From the NCBI RefSeq assembly GCF_003363755.1, contig NZ_CP031396.1, forward strand, positions 3,596,001 through 3,660,000: a DNA stretch of 64,000 bases. The letters are read 5' to 3'. The notes beneath the pieces are model-generated. The model searched no databases. It was not told the origin of the DNA and saw nothing but the letters and a program-made list of their open reading frames with translations. Of the stretch, positions 27,734-37,273 are shown one piece after another. Numbering within the stretch: position 1 is the first letter of the stretch; each line of letters opens with the position of its first letter. Made by a program: the position numbers and the translations under genes. This DNA is from Pseudomonas protegens. GTDB lineage: Bacteria > Pseudomonadota > Gammaproteobacteria > Pseudomonadales > Pseudomonadaceae.

Positions 27734-27826
27734 ATGGCGTCTGCCGCTACACTAGCGAACTCAAGCCCGCCATGATCTGTCTGAATTCAGGTCGCGCGAG
27801 GCGCCAAAATTGTCCAGGAGTAAAGC

Positions 27827-28456
27827 ATGCGTAATCTGATTCTCAGCGCCGCTCTCGTCACCGCCAGCCTGTTTGGCGTGACCGCTCAAGCCGCCGAGCC
27901 GCTTGAAGCCGGTAAAACATATGTCGAGTTGAGCAGCGCCGTTCCGGTTGCCGTGCCTGGCAAGATCGAGGTGGTAGAGCTGTTCTGGTATGGCTGCCCG
28001 CACTGCTACGCCTTTGAGCCGACCATCAATCCCTGGGTTGAAAAACTCCCTAGCGATGTCAACTTTGTGCGTATCCCGGCGATGTTCGGCGGTATCTGGA
28101 ACGTTCATGGCCAACTGTTCATCACCCTGGAAGCCATGGGCGTCGAGCACAAGGTTCACAAGGCCGTGTTCGAAGCCATCCATAGCGGCAAGAAACTCGC
28201 CACTCCAGAAGAGATGGCCGAATTCCTGGTAGCCGAAGGCGTCGACAAGGACAAATTCCTGAGCACCTACAACTCCTTCGCCGTCAAAGGCAAGGTCGAA
28301 GACGCCAAGAAGAAGGCTCAGGCCTACCAGATCACTGGCGTACCGACCATGGTGGTCAACGGCAAGTACCGTTTCGACCTGGGCTCCGCCGGTGGTCCTG
28401 AAGGTGCGCTGAGCGTCGCCGACCAGTTGATTGCCAAAGAGCGCGCAGCCAAGTAA
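27827..28456 (+). CDS. dsbA: Thiol:disulfide interchange protein DsbA
   Basis: A periplasmic oxidase (209 residues) that introduces disulfides into secreted proteins. The signal peptide ends at about residue 22 (TAQA-AE). The active site is Cys57-Pro-His-Cys60 and the cis-Pro loop is in TGVPTMVV; both are canonical for DsbA1. A strong CAGGAG site precedes the ATG at 27827. Downstream genes follow closely and may share its transcript. The CSS-motif phosphodiesterase 4 kb away is a possible regulatory client. Confidence 0.96.
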   Translation: MRNLILSAALVTASLFGVTAQAAEPLEAGKTYVELSSAVPVAVPGKIEVVELFWYGCPHCYAFEPTINPWVEKLPSDVNFVRIPAMFGGIWNVHGQLFITLEAMGVEHKVHKAVFEAIHSGKKLATPEEMAEFLVAEGVDKDKFLSTYNSFAVKGKVEDAKKKAQAYQITGVPTMVVNGKYRFDLGSAGGPEGALSVADQLIAKERAAK

Positions 28457-28467
28457 GCGCCGCCGCC

Positions 28468-29346
28468 ATGCCGCGCTGGGGCTCTGAACGCATCGTTGGC
28501 CTGCATGATCCGCAGGTCAACGAGCACCATTTGGCGTCGACCGGCCTGCCGGCGGACAGTCGCCTGCGTTTGCTCAGTTTCAATATTCAGGTCGGTATCA
28601 GCACCGAGCGTTATCGCCATTACCTGACCCGTGGCTGGCAGCACCTGCTGCCCCATAACGGACGTGCGGACAACCTGCAGAAGATCGGCAATCTGCTGGG
28701 GGACTTCGATCTGGTAGCCCTGCAGGAAGTCGATGGTGGCAGTCTGCGTTCGGGCTACGTCAATCAGGTGGAGCACCTGGCCCAACTGGGTGCCTTCCCT
28801 TACTGGTACCAACAGCTCAATCGCAACCTGGGACGCCTGGCTCAGCACAGCAACGGTGTGCTCAGTCGCTTGCGCCCCTGGGCCATCGAAGACCATCCAC
28901 TGCCCGGCCCCAAGGGGCGCGGCGCGATCCTTGTGCGATTTGGCGAAGGCCCCGAGGCGCTGGTGGTGGTGATGATGCACCTGGCGCTCGGCGCCCGGGC
29001 TCGAACCCTGCAACTGGCGTACATCCGCGAGTTGATCGGTGGCTACAAGCATCAAGTGCTGATGGGAGACATGAACACCCACGCCAGCGATTTGCTGGAG
29101 CACTCTCCTTTACGCGACCTCAGCCTGTTGGCGCCGCAACTGCAGGCGACCTTCCCCAGCTGGCGTCCGCAACGCTGCCTGGACCATATCCTGCTCAGCC
29201 CCAGCCTGACCCTGGAGCGAGTCGAAGTCCTGGCCCAACCCATATCCGATCACCTGCCGGTCGCGGTAGAGATTCGTCTGCCGGGTTCGCTCACGGCCGA
29301 TGCATTGCCCGCGTTGAGTCCTGCACCTCGCGGAACCGATGAATGA
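28468..29346 (+). CDS. Endonuclease/exonuclease/phosphatase (EEP) family protein
   Basis: 292 residues with the EEP fold. The catalytic elements LLSFNIQVG (Asn), LQEVDGGS (Glu), MGDMNTH (Asp/Asn) and ISDHLPV (Asp-His) are in the expected order. No signal peptide is visible, so it is likely cytoplasmic. Possible substrates are nucleic acids or phosphoinositide-like esters; the sequence alone does not decide. It starts 12 bp after dsbA and its stop overlaps the start of the diguanylate cyclase gene (ATGA), so the three genes are probably one transcript (PA5489-5487 order). Confidence 0.85.
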   Translation: MPRWGSERIVGLHDPQVNEHHLASTGLPADSRLRLLSFNIQVGISTERYRHYLTRGWQHLLPHNGRADNLQKIGNLLGDFDLVALQEVDGGSLRSGYVNQVEHLAQLGAFPYWYQQLNRNLGRLAQHSNGVLSRLRPWAIEDHPLPGPKGRGAILVRFGEGPEALVVVMMHLALGARARTLQLAYIRELIGGYKHQVLMGDMNTHASDLLEHSPLRDLSLLAPQLQATFPSWRPQRCLDHILLSPSLTLERVEVLAQPISDHLPVAVEIRLPGSLTADALPALSPAPRGTDE

Positions 29347-31550
29347 GCGACGACGCCCAACGCTGGAAAGAGAAATACCTCAAAAGTATCGAGCAGCAGG
29401 AAAAGCTTGAGCGCCGATGGGCCGCTCGACTGGACTTGCTACGTCGTGGCCTGGTGCGTAGCACCCTGGCGGCGGAGGGTACCGATCGTGCGGTCGACCA
29501 GTGCATGAAGGAGATGCGCGAGGTTGTGCGCACCGACGACATGGATGCCGGGCTTGCAGCGCTGTTGCCCCGTCTGGAAAAAGCCGTGCTGGACTCCGAG
29601 CAGCGGCGTGAAACCCGGGTCAACCAGATGAGCAGTGCCTTGACCGCCCTGGTCACCCAATTGCAGTCCCTGCCCCTGCCCCGGGAAGTCAGCCGCCCGT
29701 TGAAGGCCTTCGCCAAGCAACTGGATGGCCGGGTCAGTCAGGCGCGAGAGATCCCCTTGCTGCTGGGGGAGCTGAGCAATCTTCAGGGCAAGGCCCTGAG
29801 CCAGCTGGAAACCCCCGCCGAACCAGATCGCCCGAGTCTGTTGCAGCGCCTGTTCGGGGCCCGTGACGCCGCCGATGCTCCCCAGGCTGAGGCGGTTACG
29901 CCAGCGGCGCCTGCTCCTGTCCCTGCGGTGAACTCCCGTCCCCAGGTTGAAGAGGCTGGCGAAGCGGACGAAGTGGTTCGCGAGCATTATCAGACCCCGG
30001 CCACGGATTTGCCGGAAGTCGCTGAGGTCCTTCCGGCACCTGTCGCCGTGACACCGGCCGAGCCCGAGGCAACACCCGCTGCGCAGCCCGTTTCCGAGGC
30101 CCCTGCCAAGATTGAGCCCGAAACGGCCAGCGTACCGCCCCCGTCGTCGGTGGTGGCATTCGTGCCACCAGTCCTGGCACAGGAAGAGTCCCTTGGGCCA
30201 GCGCCCCAGGTCGCGATCGAAGTGCCTGCTCCGGCTGCAGCCGAGGTCGCGCCTCCGGCCTCTGTCGCTGTCGATGCTTTACCGGTAGCGCCTCTGCAGC
30301 CGCCGGCAGAAGTACCCGCCGCACCTCAGAGCGAGCCCGTTCCGCTCAACCCCGATGAGCTGTTGCCGCTTCCCGCGGTTTCCCCGGCAGTGCTGCTCGA
30401 CAGCCTGCCCTTGCCGCCAGTGATGGCCGAGGCCTTGGCCGCCATCGATCCAGAGCAATCCGAGCACGATGTGCTTTACGCCCTGCCGGACTCTCCTGAG
30501 CCCTCCTACAGCTCGGTGGCCAAGCATATCGAACACACCCTGCTGGGATTGCTCGATGACCTGAGTCTGCCGGAACGCCATCGGCCTCAGGCCGAAGCCA
30601 TGCGTGATCGTCTGCAACATGGCCTGAACTGGTACGAGTTGCTGCCAATCCTCGATGATCTGGCGGTACTGATGCTGGCAATCACCGATTCGGGCCAGCA
30701 TGAGTTCGAGACGTACCTCAAACAGCTTAACGAGCGCCTTGAGGCCTTCCAGAGCAATCTGCAGGCGGCCAGTGATGGCCACGCCGACAGCAGCTCGGCG
30801 GCACGGGCCATGGACACCCAGATCCGTGAGCAGGTCGATGGCCTGCAGAGCAGCGTGCAGGAGGCGGCAGATCTGGATGACCTCAAGCAGGTACTGGAAA
30901 GCCACCTGGAAGGCCTGCTGGGCACCATGGATCACCACCAGAAGCAGCGCGATGAGCGTGAGAAGGAAGTGGCGGCCCGTCTGCAAAGCCTGGCAGAGCG
31001 GGTTTCGAGCATGGAGCAGGAGGCCCAGGGCTACCGTGAGCACCTGGAGGAACAGCGGCAAAAGGCCCTGATCGATCCGCTGACCGGGTTGCCCAACCGC
31101 GCCGCCTGGACCGAGCGTCTGGAGCACGAGGTCGGTCTATGGCGGCAACATGGCAACAGCTTGCTGCTGGCCATGCTCGACCTCGATCACTTCAAGCGGA
31201 TCAACGACAACTACGGCCATCTGGCCGGTGACAAGGTGTTGAAGATCATCGCCAACGTGTTGCGCAAGCGCCTGCGTGGCAGCGATTTTATCGCGCGTTT
31301 CGGCGGCGAGGAGTTTGTCCTGCTGATGCCCAATACCCCGTTGCCAGCGGGCGCGCGGATAGTGGAAGCGCTGCGAGCGGCGGTCGAGGCGTGTCCGTTC
31401 CACTTCAAGGGCGAGCCAGTGACCATTACCGTGTCCGTCGGACTGAGTGCCTTCAAGGCCGGTGATCGCAGCGATCTGGTGATCAAAAGAGCCGATCAGG
31501 CGTTGTACCGGGCCAAGGATGCGGGTCGCAACCGGGTAGAGGCAGGCTGA
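29343..31550 (+). CDS. Diguanylate cyclase with long N-terminal Ala/Pro-rich region
   Basis: A 735-residue soluble enzyme making c-di-GMP. Residues 1-165 are helical. Residues about 170-370 are a low-complexity Ala/Pro/Glu-rich linker (repeated PAP, EVPA). Residues 390-560 are helical with a coiled coil up to about 565. The GGDEF domain starts near 570 (DPLTGLPNRAAW). The active site is GGEEF at 654-658. The inhibitory I-site RGSD (645-648) lies five residues before it, so product feedback is expected. There are no membrane segments. It corresponds to PA5487 in order. Activity may be set by partner binding through the long N-terminus. Confidence 0.92.
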   Translation: MSDDAQRWKEKYLKSIEQQEKLERRWAARLDLLRRGLVRSTLAAEGTDRAVDQCMKEMREVVRTDDMDAGLAALLPRLEKAVLDSEQRRETRVNQMSSALTALVTQLQSLPLPREVSRPLKAFAKQLDGRVSQAREIPLLLGELSNLQGKALSQLETPAEPDRPSLLQRLFGARDAADAPQAEAVTPAAPAPVPAVNSRPQVEEAGEADEVVREHYQTPATDLPEVAEVLPAPVAVTPAEPEATPAAQPVSEAPAKIEPETASVPPPSSVVAFVPPVLAQEESLGPAPQVAIEVPAPAAAEVAPPASVAVDALPVAPLQPPAEVPAAPQSEPVPLNPDELLPLPAVSPAVLLDSLPLPPVMAEALAAIDPEQSEHDVLYALPDSPEPSYSSVAKHIEHTLLGLLDDLSLPERHRPQAEAMRDRLQHGLNWYELLPILDDLAVLMLAITDSGQHEFETYLKQLNERLEAFQSNLQAASDGHADSSSAARAMDTQIREQVDGLQSSVQEAADLDDLKQVLESHLEGLLGTMDHHQKQRDEREKEVAARLQSLAERVSSMEQEAQGYREHLEEQRQKALIDPLTGLPNRAAWTERLEHEVGLWRQHGNSLLLAMLDLDHFKRINDNYGHLAGDKVLKIIANVLRKRLRGSDFIARFGGEEFVLLMPNTPLPAGARIVEALRAAVEACPFHFKGEPVTITVSVGLSAFKAGDRSDLVIKRADQALYRAKDAGRNRVEAG

Positions 31551-31651
31551 GACGCTTGCCGATTCCTGTCTGAAACCTCGGTTTTGCCCATGGCGTTGGG
31601 AGCAGTACGTTACACTGTTGCATTCTTTTCTTCAGCGTACTGCCCTTTGCC

Positions 31652-32431
31652 ATGAAACTTCTTGCTCTTGCTTTTTCGCTCCTGGTTCTCGCCGGTTGTG
31701 CCAGCGGTCCGCGTATTGACACCAGCCACCCTTCGGTCAATTACGACCAGCGCGCCCAGTTCATCATCGTTCATTACACCTCGGCATCCCTGGAACGCTC
31801 CCTGGCCCTGCTGACCAAGGGTCAGGTCAGTAGCCATTACCTGATCGGCGACGACAAGTCCGCCACGATCTACAAACTGGTGGACGAGCAATACCGCGCC
31901 TGGCACGCCGGCGAGAGCCAGTGGCAGGGCCGGACCTGGCTCAACTCCAGCTCCATCGGCATTGAAATCGTCAACCCGGGCTTTCGTGATGGCCCCAACG
32001 GACGGCTCTGGTATCCCTACAGCGAAGCGCAGATCCAGAACCTGATCGTGCTGCTCAAGGACATCAGCAAGCGCAACAACATCTCCCCGCGTCACATCAT
32101 TGGCCACAGCGACATCGCGCCATCGCGCAAGCTCGATCCGGGCCCGCTGTTCCCCTGGAAGCGCCTGGCCGACGCCGGACTCGGCCTGTGGCCAAACGCT
32201 CAGGCAGTGGCCCGCCAACAGGCGTTTTTTGCCGCCAACCTGCCGAGCATCAGCTGGTTCCAGCAACAGTTGGCGGTCCTGGGCTATGCCACGCCGCAGA
32301 CTGGCGAACTGGATGTGGCCACCCGCCACGTGCTGGCGGCTTTCCAGATGCACTATCGCCCGGGTCGATTCGACGGCACCCCGGACGCCGAAAGCGCAGC
32401 CATCCTGCAGGTGCTCAACCAGACAAAATAA
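31652..32431 (+). CDS. ampDh2: N-acetylmuramoyl-L-alanine amidase AmpDh2 (lipoprotein)
   Basis: A 259-residue zinc amidase that cleaves the peptide stem from MurNAc in the cell wall. A signal peptide with lipobox VLAGC gives a lipidated Cys16, placing it at the outer membrane. The Amidase_2 domain has zinc ligands in FIIVHYT and IIGHSDIAPSRKLDPG. A C-terminal peptidoglycan-binding domain follows (about 190-250, VLGYATPQTGELDVATRHVL). It is the AmpD paralogue found beside kinB in pseudomonads, involved in wall recycling and beta-lactamase derepression. Confidence 0.92.
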   Translation: MKLLALAFSLLVLAGCASGPRIDTSHPSVNYDQRAQFIIVHYTSASLERSLALLTKGQVSSHYLIGDDKSATIYKLVDEQYRAWHAGESQWQGRTWLNSSSIGIEIVNPGFRDGPNGRLWYPYSEAQIQNLIVLLKDISKRNNISPRHIIGHSDIAPSRKLDPGPLFPWKRLADAGLGLWPNAQAVARQQAFFAANLPSISWFQQQLAVLGYATPQTGELDVATRHVLAAFQMHYRPGRFDGTPDAESAAILQVLNQTK

Positions 32432-32504
32432 TGACGCCGCCGGACGGTTCGGGCCGATTGCTCAATCAGTTGCTATAACTCATTGGTAATCCTTCGGATC
32501 TTTC

Positions 32505-34127
32505 ATGATGCCGGTTGCTCGCCAGACCCTGCGTACCTGGTTCCATCGCCCCTGGTTGCTGGCGACGCTGGCGGCTGTGCTGAGCGCGGCGGTGTTGTTG
32601 CTGGGCAGTGCCGGAGTGGCCATGCATCAGGTCCAGCAGCGAGAAAGCCAACAGATGAACGCCCAGGGCCAGCGTTTTCTGGAGCGTCTGGAGCAACTGT
32701 TCGGGCAACTGCGTGAAGGCCTGGATGTACTGGAGGCCCAGCCGCTGCGCGAGTGCAACGCCGAGCTGATCGCAGCCCTGCAACAGGTCAGCTACAGCTA
32801 TCGCTTCATTTATGAAGCGGCCTACATGGATGCCACCCAGACGTGCTCAAACTGGCCGCGACAGAATCTCCTGCCCTCGCCCAGAGCTCCGGATATCCGC
32901 GGGCCGACCTACAGCTACTGGCTCAACACCTCGACCCAACCCAATGAAAACCTCGCTGCTCTGATGCTGGGGCGGGGCAATTTTCGCGTGGCCACCTCCC
33001 GTGGGCACTTGACCGATGTGGTGGACCTGCCGGCCGGTGGCAGCCTGATGGTGGTGGTCGAGCATGGCTCCCGGGCGATTCCGGTACTGGGTCAGGCCCG
33101 TTCCTGGCCGCCGGTGGAGCCCTGGCGCGCCAGTCGCGAGGAGCCGCTGCAGGTCACCCCTGACCTGCTGATCTATCGCATGCCCACCCAGAATCCCGAG
33201 TACCAGTTGGTGCTGATCACGCCCCGGGCCAGCCTGCAGGCGGAAATACTCGATGGCTGGTGGTGGTTGTTACCGTTCAGTCTGTTGCTGGCGCTGTTTA
33301 TCGGCGGGCTGGTGTATCAGTTGGCGCGGCAGCGCCAGTCGTTGGGAGCAGAGCTGCAAGGGGCGCTGCGACGCGGTGAGCTGCAGGTGCTGTACCAGCC
33401 GATCTTCGACCTCAACAGCAGGCTCTGTGTAGGGGCCGAAGCGTTACTGCGCTGGCGGCGTCCGGACGGCACCCTGACCAGTCCCGATCTGTTCATTCCG
33501 CTGGCGGAAAACACCGGGCAGATCCGCCAGATCACCGACTTCGTCCTGCAGCGTCTGCTGGAGCAACTGGGGCACGTACTGCGAGCCAATCCCCAGCTGT
33601 ATATCTCGGTCAACCTGGCGGCCTGTGATGTCATGGTGCCGCGCATCGGTCAGGTCATGGCGCGGCTTCTGGCCTTGCACAAGGTGGCGGCGCGACAGAT
33701 CGCCTTCGAGGTCACCGAGCGTGGCCTGATCGACGTGGTGGTGGCGCGCAACAACCTGCAGGCCTTGCGGGATGTCGGGCATCAGGTGCTGATCGATGAC
33801 TTCGGCACCGGCTACTGCAGCCTGGCCTATCTGCAAAGCCTGCCGGTGGATTGCCTGAAGATCGACAAGGCCTTTATCGACGCCCTGGGTCACGATGCTG
33901 CCAGCAGTGGCGTGGCGCCCCACATCATTCGCATGGCCCACGCCTTGAATCTCACGGTTATCGCTGAGGGCATCGAATTCGAGGACCAGGCTTCGCTGCT
34001 CAGCAGCGAGGGGGTGAGCTTCGGTCAGGGTTGGCTGTTCGCCCATGCCCTGAGTGCCTTGCAGTTTACCGAGCTGATTACCCGGGGCCGGCGTCTGGTG
34101 CCCCGGCGCCTGGATGATGAAGCCTGA
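32505..34127 (+). CDS. CSS-motif cyclic-di-GMP phosphodiesterase (EAL domain)
   Basis: A 540-residue inner-membrane enzyme. Its parts are a membrane helix (about 17-40), a periplasmic CSS-type sensor with Cys84 and Cys114, a second helix (about 252-273) and a cytoplasmic EAL domain from 285. Catalytic elements EALLRW (from Glu312), DDFGTGYCSL, and the Lys in LKIDKAF are intact, so it should hydrolyse c-di-GMP. The two cysteines are 30 residues apart, as in E. coli PdeC, where their disulfide, made by DsbA/DsbB, restrains activity. The second site reads Cys-Ser-Asn instead of Cys-Ser-Ser. As far as I recall this gene is not between ampDh2 and kinB in PAO1. It converges on kinB with a 4-bp gap. 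Confidence 0.9.
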   Translation: MMPVARQTLRTWFHRPWLLATLAAVLSAAVLLLGSAGVAMHQVQQRESQQMNAQGQRFLERLEQLFGQLREGLDVLEAQPLRECNAELIAALQQVSYSYRFIYEAAYMDATQTCSNWPRQNLLPSPRAPDIRGPTYSYWLNTSTQPNENLAALMLGRGNFRVATSRGHLTDVVDLPAGGSLMVVVEHGSRAIPVLGQARSWPPVEPWRASREEPLQVTPDLLIYRMPTQNPEYQLVLITPRASLQAEILDGWWWLLPFSLLLALFIGGLVYQLARQRQSLGAELQGALRRGELQVLYQPIFDLNSRLCVGAEALLRWRRPDGTLTSPDLFIPLAENTGQIRQITDFVLQRLLEQLGHVLRANPQLYISVNLAACDVMVPRIGQVMARLLALHKVAARQIAFEVTERGLIDVVVARNNLQALRDVGHQVLIDDFGTGYCSLAYLQSLPVDCLKIDKAFIDALGHDAASSGVAPHIIRMAHALNLTVIAEGIEFEDQASLLSSEGVSFGQGWLFAHALSALQFTELITRGRRLVPRRLDDEA

Positions 34128-34131
34128 AGCC

Positions 34132-35916
34132 CTAGAGCGGCAGGGCCAGATAGAACTGGGTGCCCTGCCCCGGCCTTGAGTAGACGCCCATGCGTCCACC
34201 GTGGAGCTGGACGATTTCCTTGCACAGGGCCAGTCCTAGCCCGGCGCCGCCTTTCTTGCGTCCGACCTGAACGAAGGGTTCGAAGATCCGACCCTGCTGA
34301 CCGTAAGCGATGCCCTCGCCATTGTCCTCGACGCTGACAATCACCCGTTCGCCATGGCGCCTGGCCTGCAGGCGGATCTGGCCGCCACTGGCGGTATGGC
34401 GCAGGGCGTTGTCGATCAGATTGTCCAGGACCCGTTCCAGTTGCGGACGGTCGGCGTGCAGGCGCGGCAGTGGCGCCTGGATCTCCAGCAGCAGGCTGAT
34501 GTCCTGCCGCTGCGCCTGTTCGTTGAAGCGGCCCTGGGCCTGCTCCAGCAACTCTTCCAGGGGGCAGGGCGCGAGAGTGAGTTTCTGCAGGCCATTCTGA
34601 TAACGGGAAAAATTCAGCAGGTCGTTGATCAGTTGCATCAGCCGCTGCATTTCTTCGTTGACTGTATTGAGCAGGTCGGTTTCCCGGGACTCTTCGGCAA
34701 AGTGCAGGCGTTCCTGAAGCAGGCCGAAGGCCATGTGCATGCCGGTGACCGGGGTTCGCAGTTCGTGGGAGGCGCGCAATACGAACTCGCTGCGTACCCG
34801 CTCGAATGCCCGCTGTTCGGTGACGTCATGCAGCACCATCACCGCGCCGAGAATATGGCCCTGGGTGTGGCTCACCGGGGTCAGGCTGTAGGTCAGCAGG
34901 CGCGATTCGCCATCGACCTCGATATCCAGGTCTTCCGGGGCCCGCTCCAGGTTGCCGCCACGCAGAACCAGCTGCAGCTGTTCATCCAGCTCCGGGCGTT
35001 GCAGGGCGCTGCCCAGGCCCTGGCCGAGGCGCTCCTGGTCCCAGCCCAACTGCCGTTGGGCGACGGGGTTGAGGTGCTCCAGGCGGCCTTGGCGGTCGAT
35101 CATCAACAAGCCGTCGTCGATGCTGTCGAGCACCGCCTGCAAGCGCTGCTGGCCGGCCAGCAGTTCGTCGACATTGGTGGCCTGATGCTGGCGCAGGGCC
35201 TCGGCCATGATGCCGAAGCGGCGGGTCAGCAGGTTCATTTCCGCGGCGGCCGAGATCGGCAGGGTGACGTCGAAATTGCCTTGGCCGATCTTGTCCGCGG
35301 CCTTGGCCAGGGCTTCGATCGGTCCGCCAAAGCGCCGGGCAATGGCGTGGGCGGTGATGAAGCCGATGATCAGCACCGCCAGGCCGACCAGGCCCAGCAA
35401 GCCGGCTACCAGCAAGGCACGGTCCCGGGCCTGGCGTTCCACCTGGCTGATGTTGTCCAGGGCCCGCTTGTGTTCGTTGATCAGGCCGTTGCGCAAGGTA
35501 TTGAAACGCTCGGTCAGCGCCTCGTTGTTGTTCAGGCTCGCGGCAGTGTTGCTGTGCTCGAAGGCCTGGTAGAAGTTCAGGTAGTCGCTGCGGGCCTGCT
35601 TGAAACCACCCACGGACGGGTTCTGCTGTTCGTGGGCGATGCCCTGGTCGAGGAGGCCCAGGTAGTGCTGCCGCGAGGCTTCCAGGGCTGCGGAGTCGGG
35701 CTTGTTGCTGAGCATGATGATCAACTGATCACCCAGGGTCTGGCGCAGCTTGAGCCCCAGATCCAGGGTGATGAAGTTGTTGCGGATCAACGATTCCTGG
35801 GTACTGGCCATCTGCATCACGCTGACCAGCCCGAGCACCAGACCCAGCAGGGCCACGGTGATCAGGGCCGAAATGCTCAGAAACAGCCGGGTCCGCAGTT
35901 TCATCGCTAACTTCAT
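34132..35916 (-). CDS. kinB: Sensor histidine kinase KinB
   Basis: A 594-residue membrane kinase/phosphatase partner of AlgB, controlling alginate, virulence and envelope responses. Its parts in order are TM1 (about 10-33), a periplasmic helical domain (34-165), TM2 (168-190), HAMP (190-245), PAS (250-365), HisKA with His384 in ASHELRTPV, and HATPase_c with NLIDNALRHT, DNGEGI and GAGLGLAL. Length and His position match P. aeruginosa KinB. The start at 35916 is followed by a second possible ATG 12 bp later. It lies 10 bp downstream of algB in one operon. Confidence 0.94.
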   Translation of the reverse strand: MKLAMKLRTRLFLSISALITVALLGLVLGLVSVMQMASTQESLIRNNFITLDLGLKLRQTLGDQLIIMLSNKPDSAALEASRQHYLGLLDQGIAHEQQNPSVGGFKQARSDYLNFYQAFEHSNTAASLNNNEALTERFNTLRNGLINEHKRALDNISQVERQARDRALLVAGLLGLVGLAVLIIGFITAHAIARRFGGPIEALAKAADKIGQGNFDVTLPISAAAEMNLLTRRFGIMAEALRQHQATNVDELLAGQQRLQAVLDSIDDGLLMIDRQGRLEHLNPVAQRQLGWDQERLGQGLGSALQRPELDEQLQLVLRGGNLERAPEDLDIEVDGESRLLTYSLTPVSHTQGHILGAVMVLHDVTEQRAFERVRSEFVLRASHELRTPVTGMHMAFGLLQERLHFAEESRETDLLNTVNEEMQRLMQLINDLLNFSRYQNGLQKLTLAPCPLEELLEQAQGRFNEQAQRQDISLLLEIQAPLPRLHADRPQLERVLDNLIDNALRHTASGGQIRLQARRHGERVIVSVEDNGEGIAYGQQGRIFEPFVQVGRKKGGAGLGLALCKEIVQLHGGRMGVYSRPGQGTQFYLALPL

Positions 35917-35926
35917 AGGGTGATGC

Positions 35927-37273
35927 TCACAGGTTGTACTGTTTGCGCTTGCGGTACAGGGTCGAAGCGTCGATGCCCAGGGTCTTGGCCGCTTGGTCCA
36001 GGGTGTCGCTGGTGGCCAGGACGGCGCCGATATGGGCTTTTTCCAGTTCGTCCAGGCTCAGCGCGGCACCGATTCGCGGGGCGTTGTTGGTGGGCTGTTC
36101 GGCCATGCCCAGATGGCTGATTTCAACCCGTTCCTGGGGACAGATGATGCTTGCCCGCTCCACCACGTTGCGCAGTTCGCGGATGTTGCCCGGCCAGCGG
36201 TAATTGAGCAGGGCTTCCCGGGCGTTGTCGCTGAAGCCTCGGGCCGGTCGCGAATACTCTTTGACGAAGCGTGCAAGAAAGCGGTCGGCCAGGGTCAGGA
36301 TGTCTTCGCTGCGTTCGCGCAAGGGCGGCAAGTGCAGGGTGATCACGTTCAGGCGGTACAGCAGGTCTTCACGGAAGCGCCCGTCGCGCACCATGTCCTC
36401 GAGATTGAGATTGGTGGCGGCGAGGATGCGCACGTCGGCCCGGCGAGTCACCGGGTCGCCGACGCGCTCGTACTCCTTGTCCTGGATAAAACGCAGCAGC
36501 TTGGGCTGCAAGGTCAGGGGGAAGTCGCCGATTTCGTCGAGGAACAGGGTGCCGCCATCGGCCTGGTTGACCCGGCCCAGGGTACTTTCGCTGGCCCCGG
36601 TAAAAGCGCCGCGGCTGTGGCCGAAAAGTTCGCTTTCCATCAGCTCGGCGGTCAGCGATGGGCAGTTGATGGTCACGCAGGACTTCTTCGCCCGTTTGCT
36701 CCAGCCGTGGATGGCCCGGGCCAGTTCGCCCTTGCCGGTACCCGACTCGCCGAGGATCAGGATATTGGCATCGGTGCTGGCCACCTGGCGGGCGGTTTCC
36801 AGTACCACTTTCATCGCCGGACTGTGGGAGTCCAGGCCGTCCTTGGGTTTGCGCACTTCGCCTTCCAGGGCTTCCAGGCGCGCCGAGAGCTGGCGCACTT
36901 CCAGTTGCTTGGCGGTAGCCAGGCGCAGTTGGTCGGGGCTGCAGGGTTTGACCAGGTAGTCGGCGGCACCGGCCTGGATTGCGTCCACCGCCGTGTCCAC
37001 GGCGGAGTGGGCAGTGACGATCACCACCCGCATCCAGGGCGCTTGAGTGCGCATCTGGGCCAGCACATCAAGGCCGTTGTCTTCCCCCAGGCGCAGGTCA
37101 AGGAAACACAGGTCGAACACCTGGCGTTGCAACAGCGTATCCGCCTGGGCCGCGCTGTTGGCGGTGGCCACGGTATAGCCCTCGTCTTCCAGGCAGTAGC
37201 GGAAGGTGCGGAGGATGGCGGATTCGTCATCCACCAGCAGGATGCGACCTTGATTCTCCGGCGCTGACTCCAT
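35927..37273 (-). CDS. algB: NtrC-type response regulator AlgB
   Basis: A 448-residue activator of alginate genes. The receiver domain has the phospho-acceptor Asp59 (CFLDL). The AAA+ domain (about 145-380) has Walker A GESGTGKGEL and an intact sigma-54-contacting GAFTGA loop (SRGAFTGASE). The C-terminal Fis-type helix-turn-helix includes DQAAKTLGIDASTLYRKRK. The GAFTGA means interaction with sigma-54 is structurally possible. It is phosphorylated or dephosphorylated by KinB, the next gene. It is divergent from a small-protein/Ivy operon that has a sigma-54-type promoter. Confidence 0.95.
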   Translation of the reverse strand: MESAPENQGRILLVDDESAILRTFRYCLEDEGYTVATANSAAQADTLLQRQVFDLCFLDLRLGEDNGLDVLAQMRTQAPWMRVVIVTAHSAVDTAVDAIQAGAADYLVKPCSPDQLRLATAKQLEVRQLSARLEALEGEVRKPKDGLDSHSPAMKVVLETARQVASTDANILILGESGTGKGELARAIHGWSKRAKKSCVTINCPSLTAELMESELFGHSRGAFTGASESTLGRVNQADGGTLFLDEIGDFPLTLQPKLLRFIQDKEYERVGDPVTRRADVRILAATNLNLEDMVRDGRFREDLLYRLNVITLHLPPLRERSEDILTLADRFLARFVKEYSRPARGFSDNAREALLNYRWPGNIRELRNVVERASIICPQERVEISHLGMAEQPTNNAPRIGAALSLDELEKAHIGAVLATSDTLDQAAKTLGIDASTLYRKRKQYNL

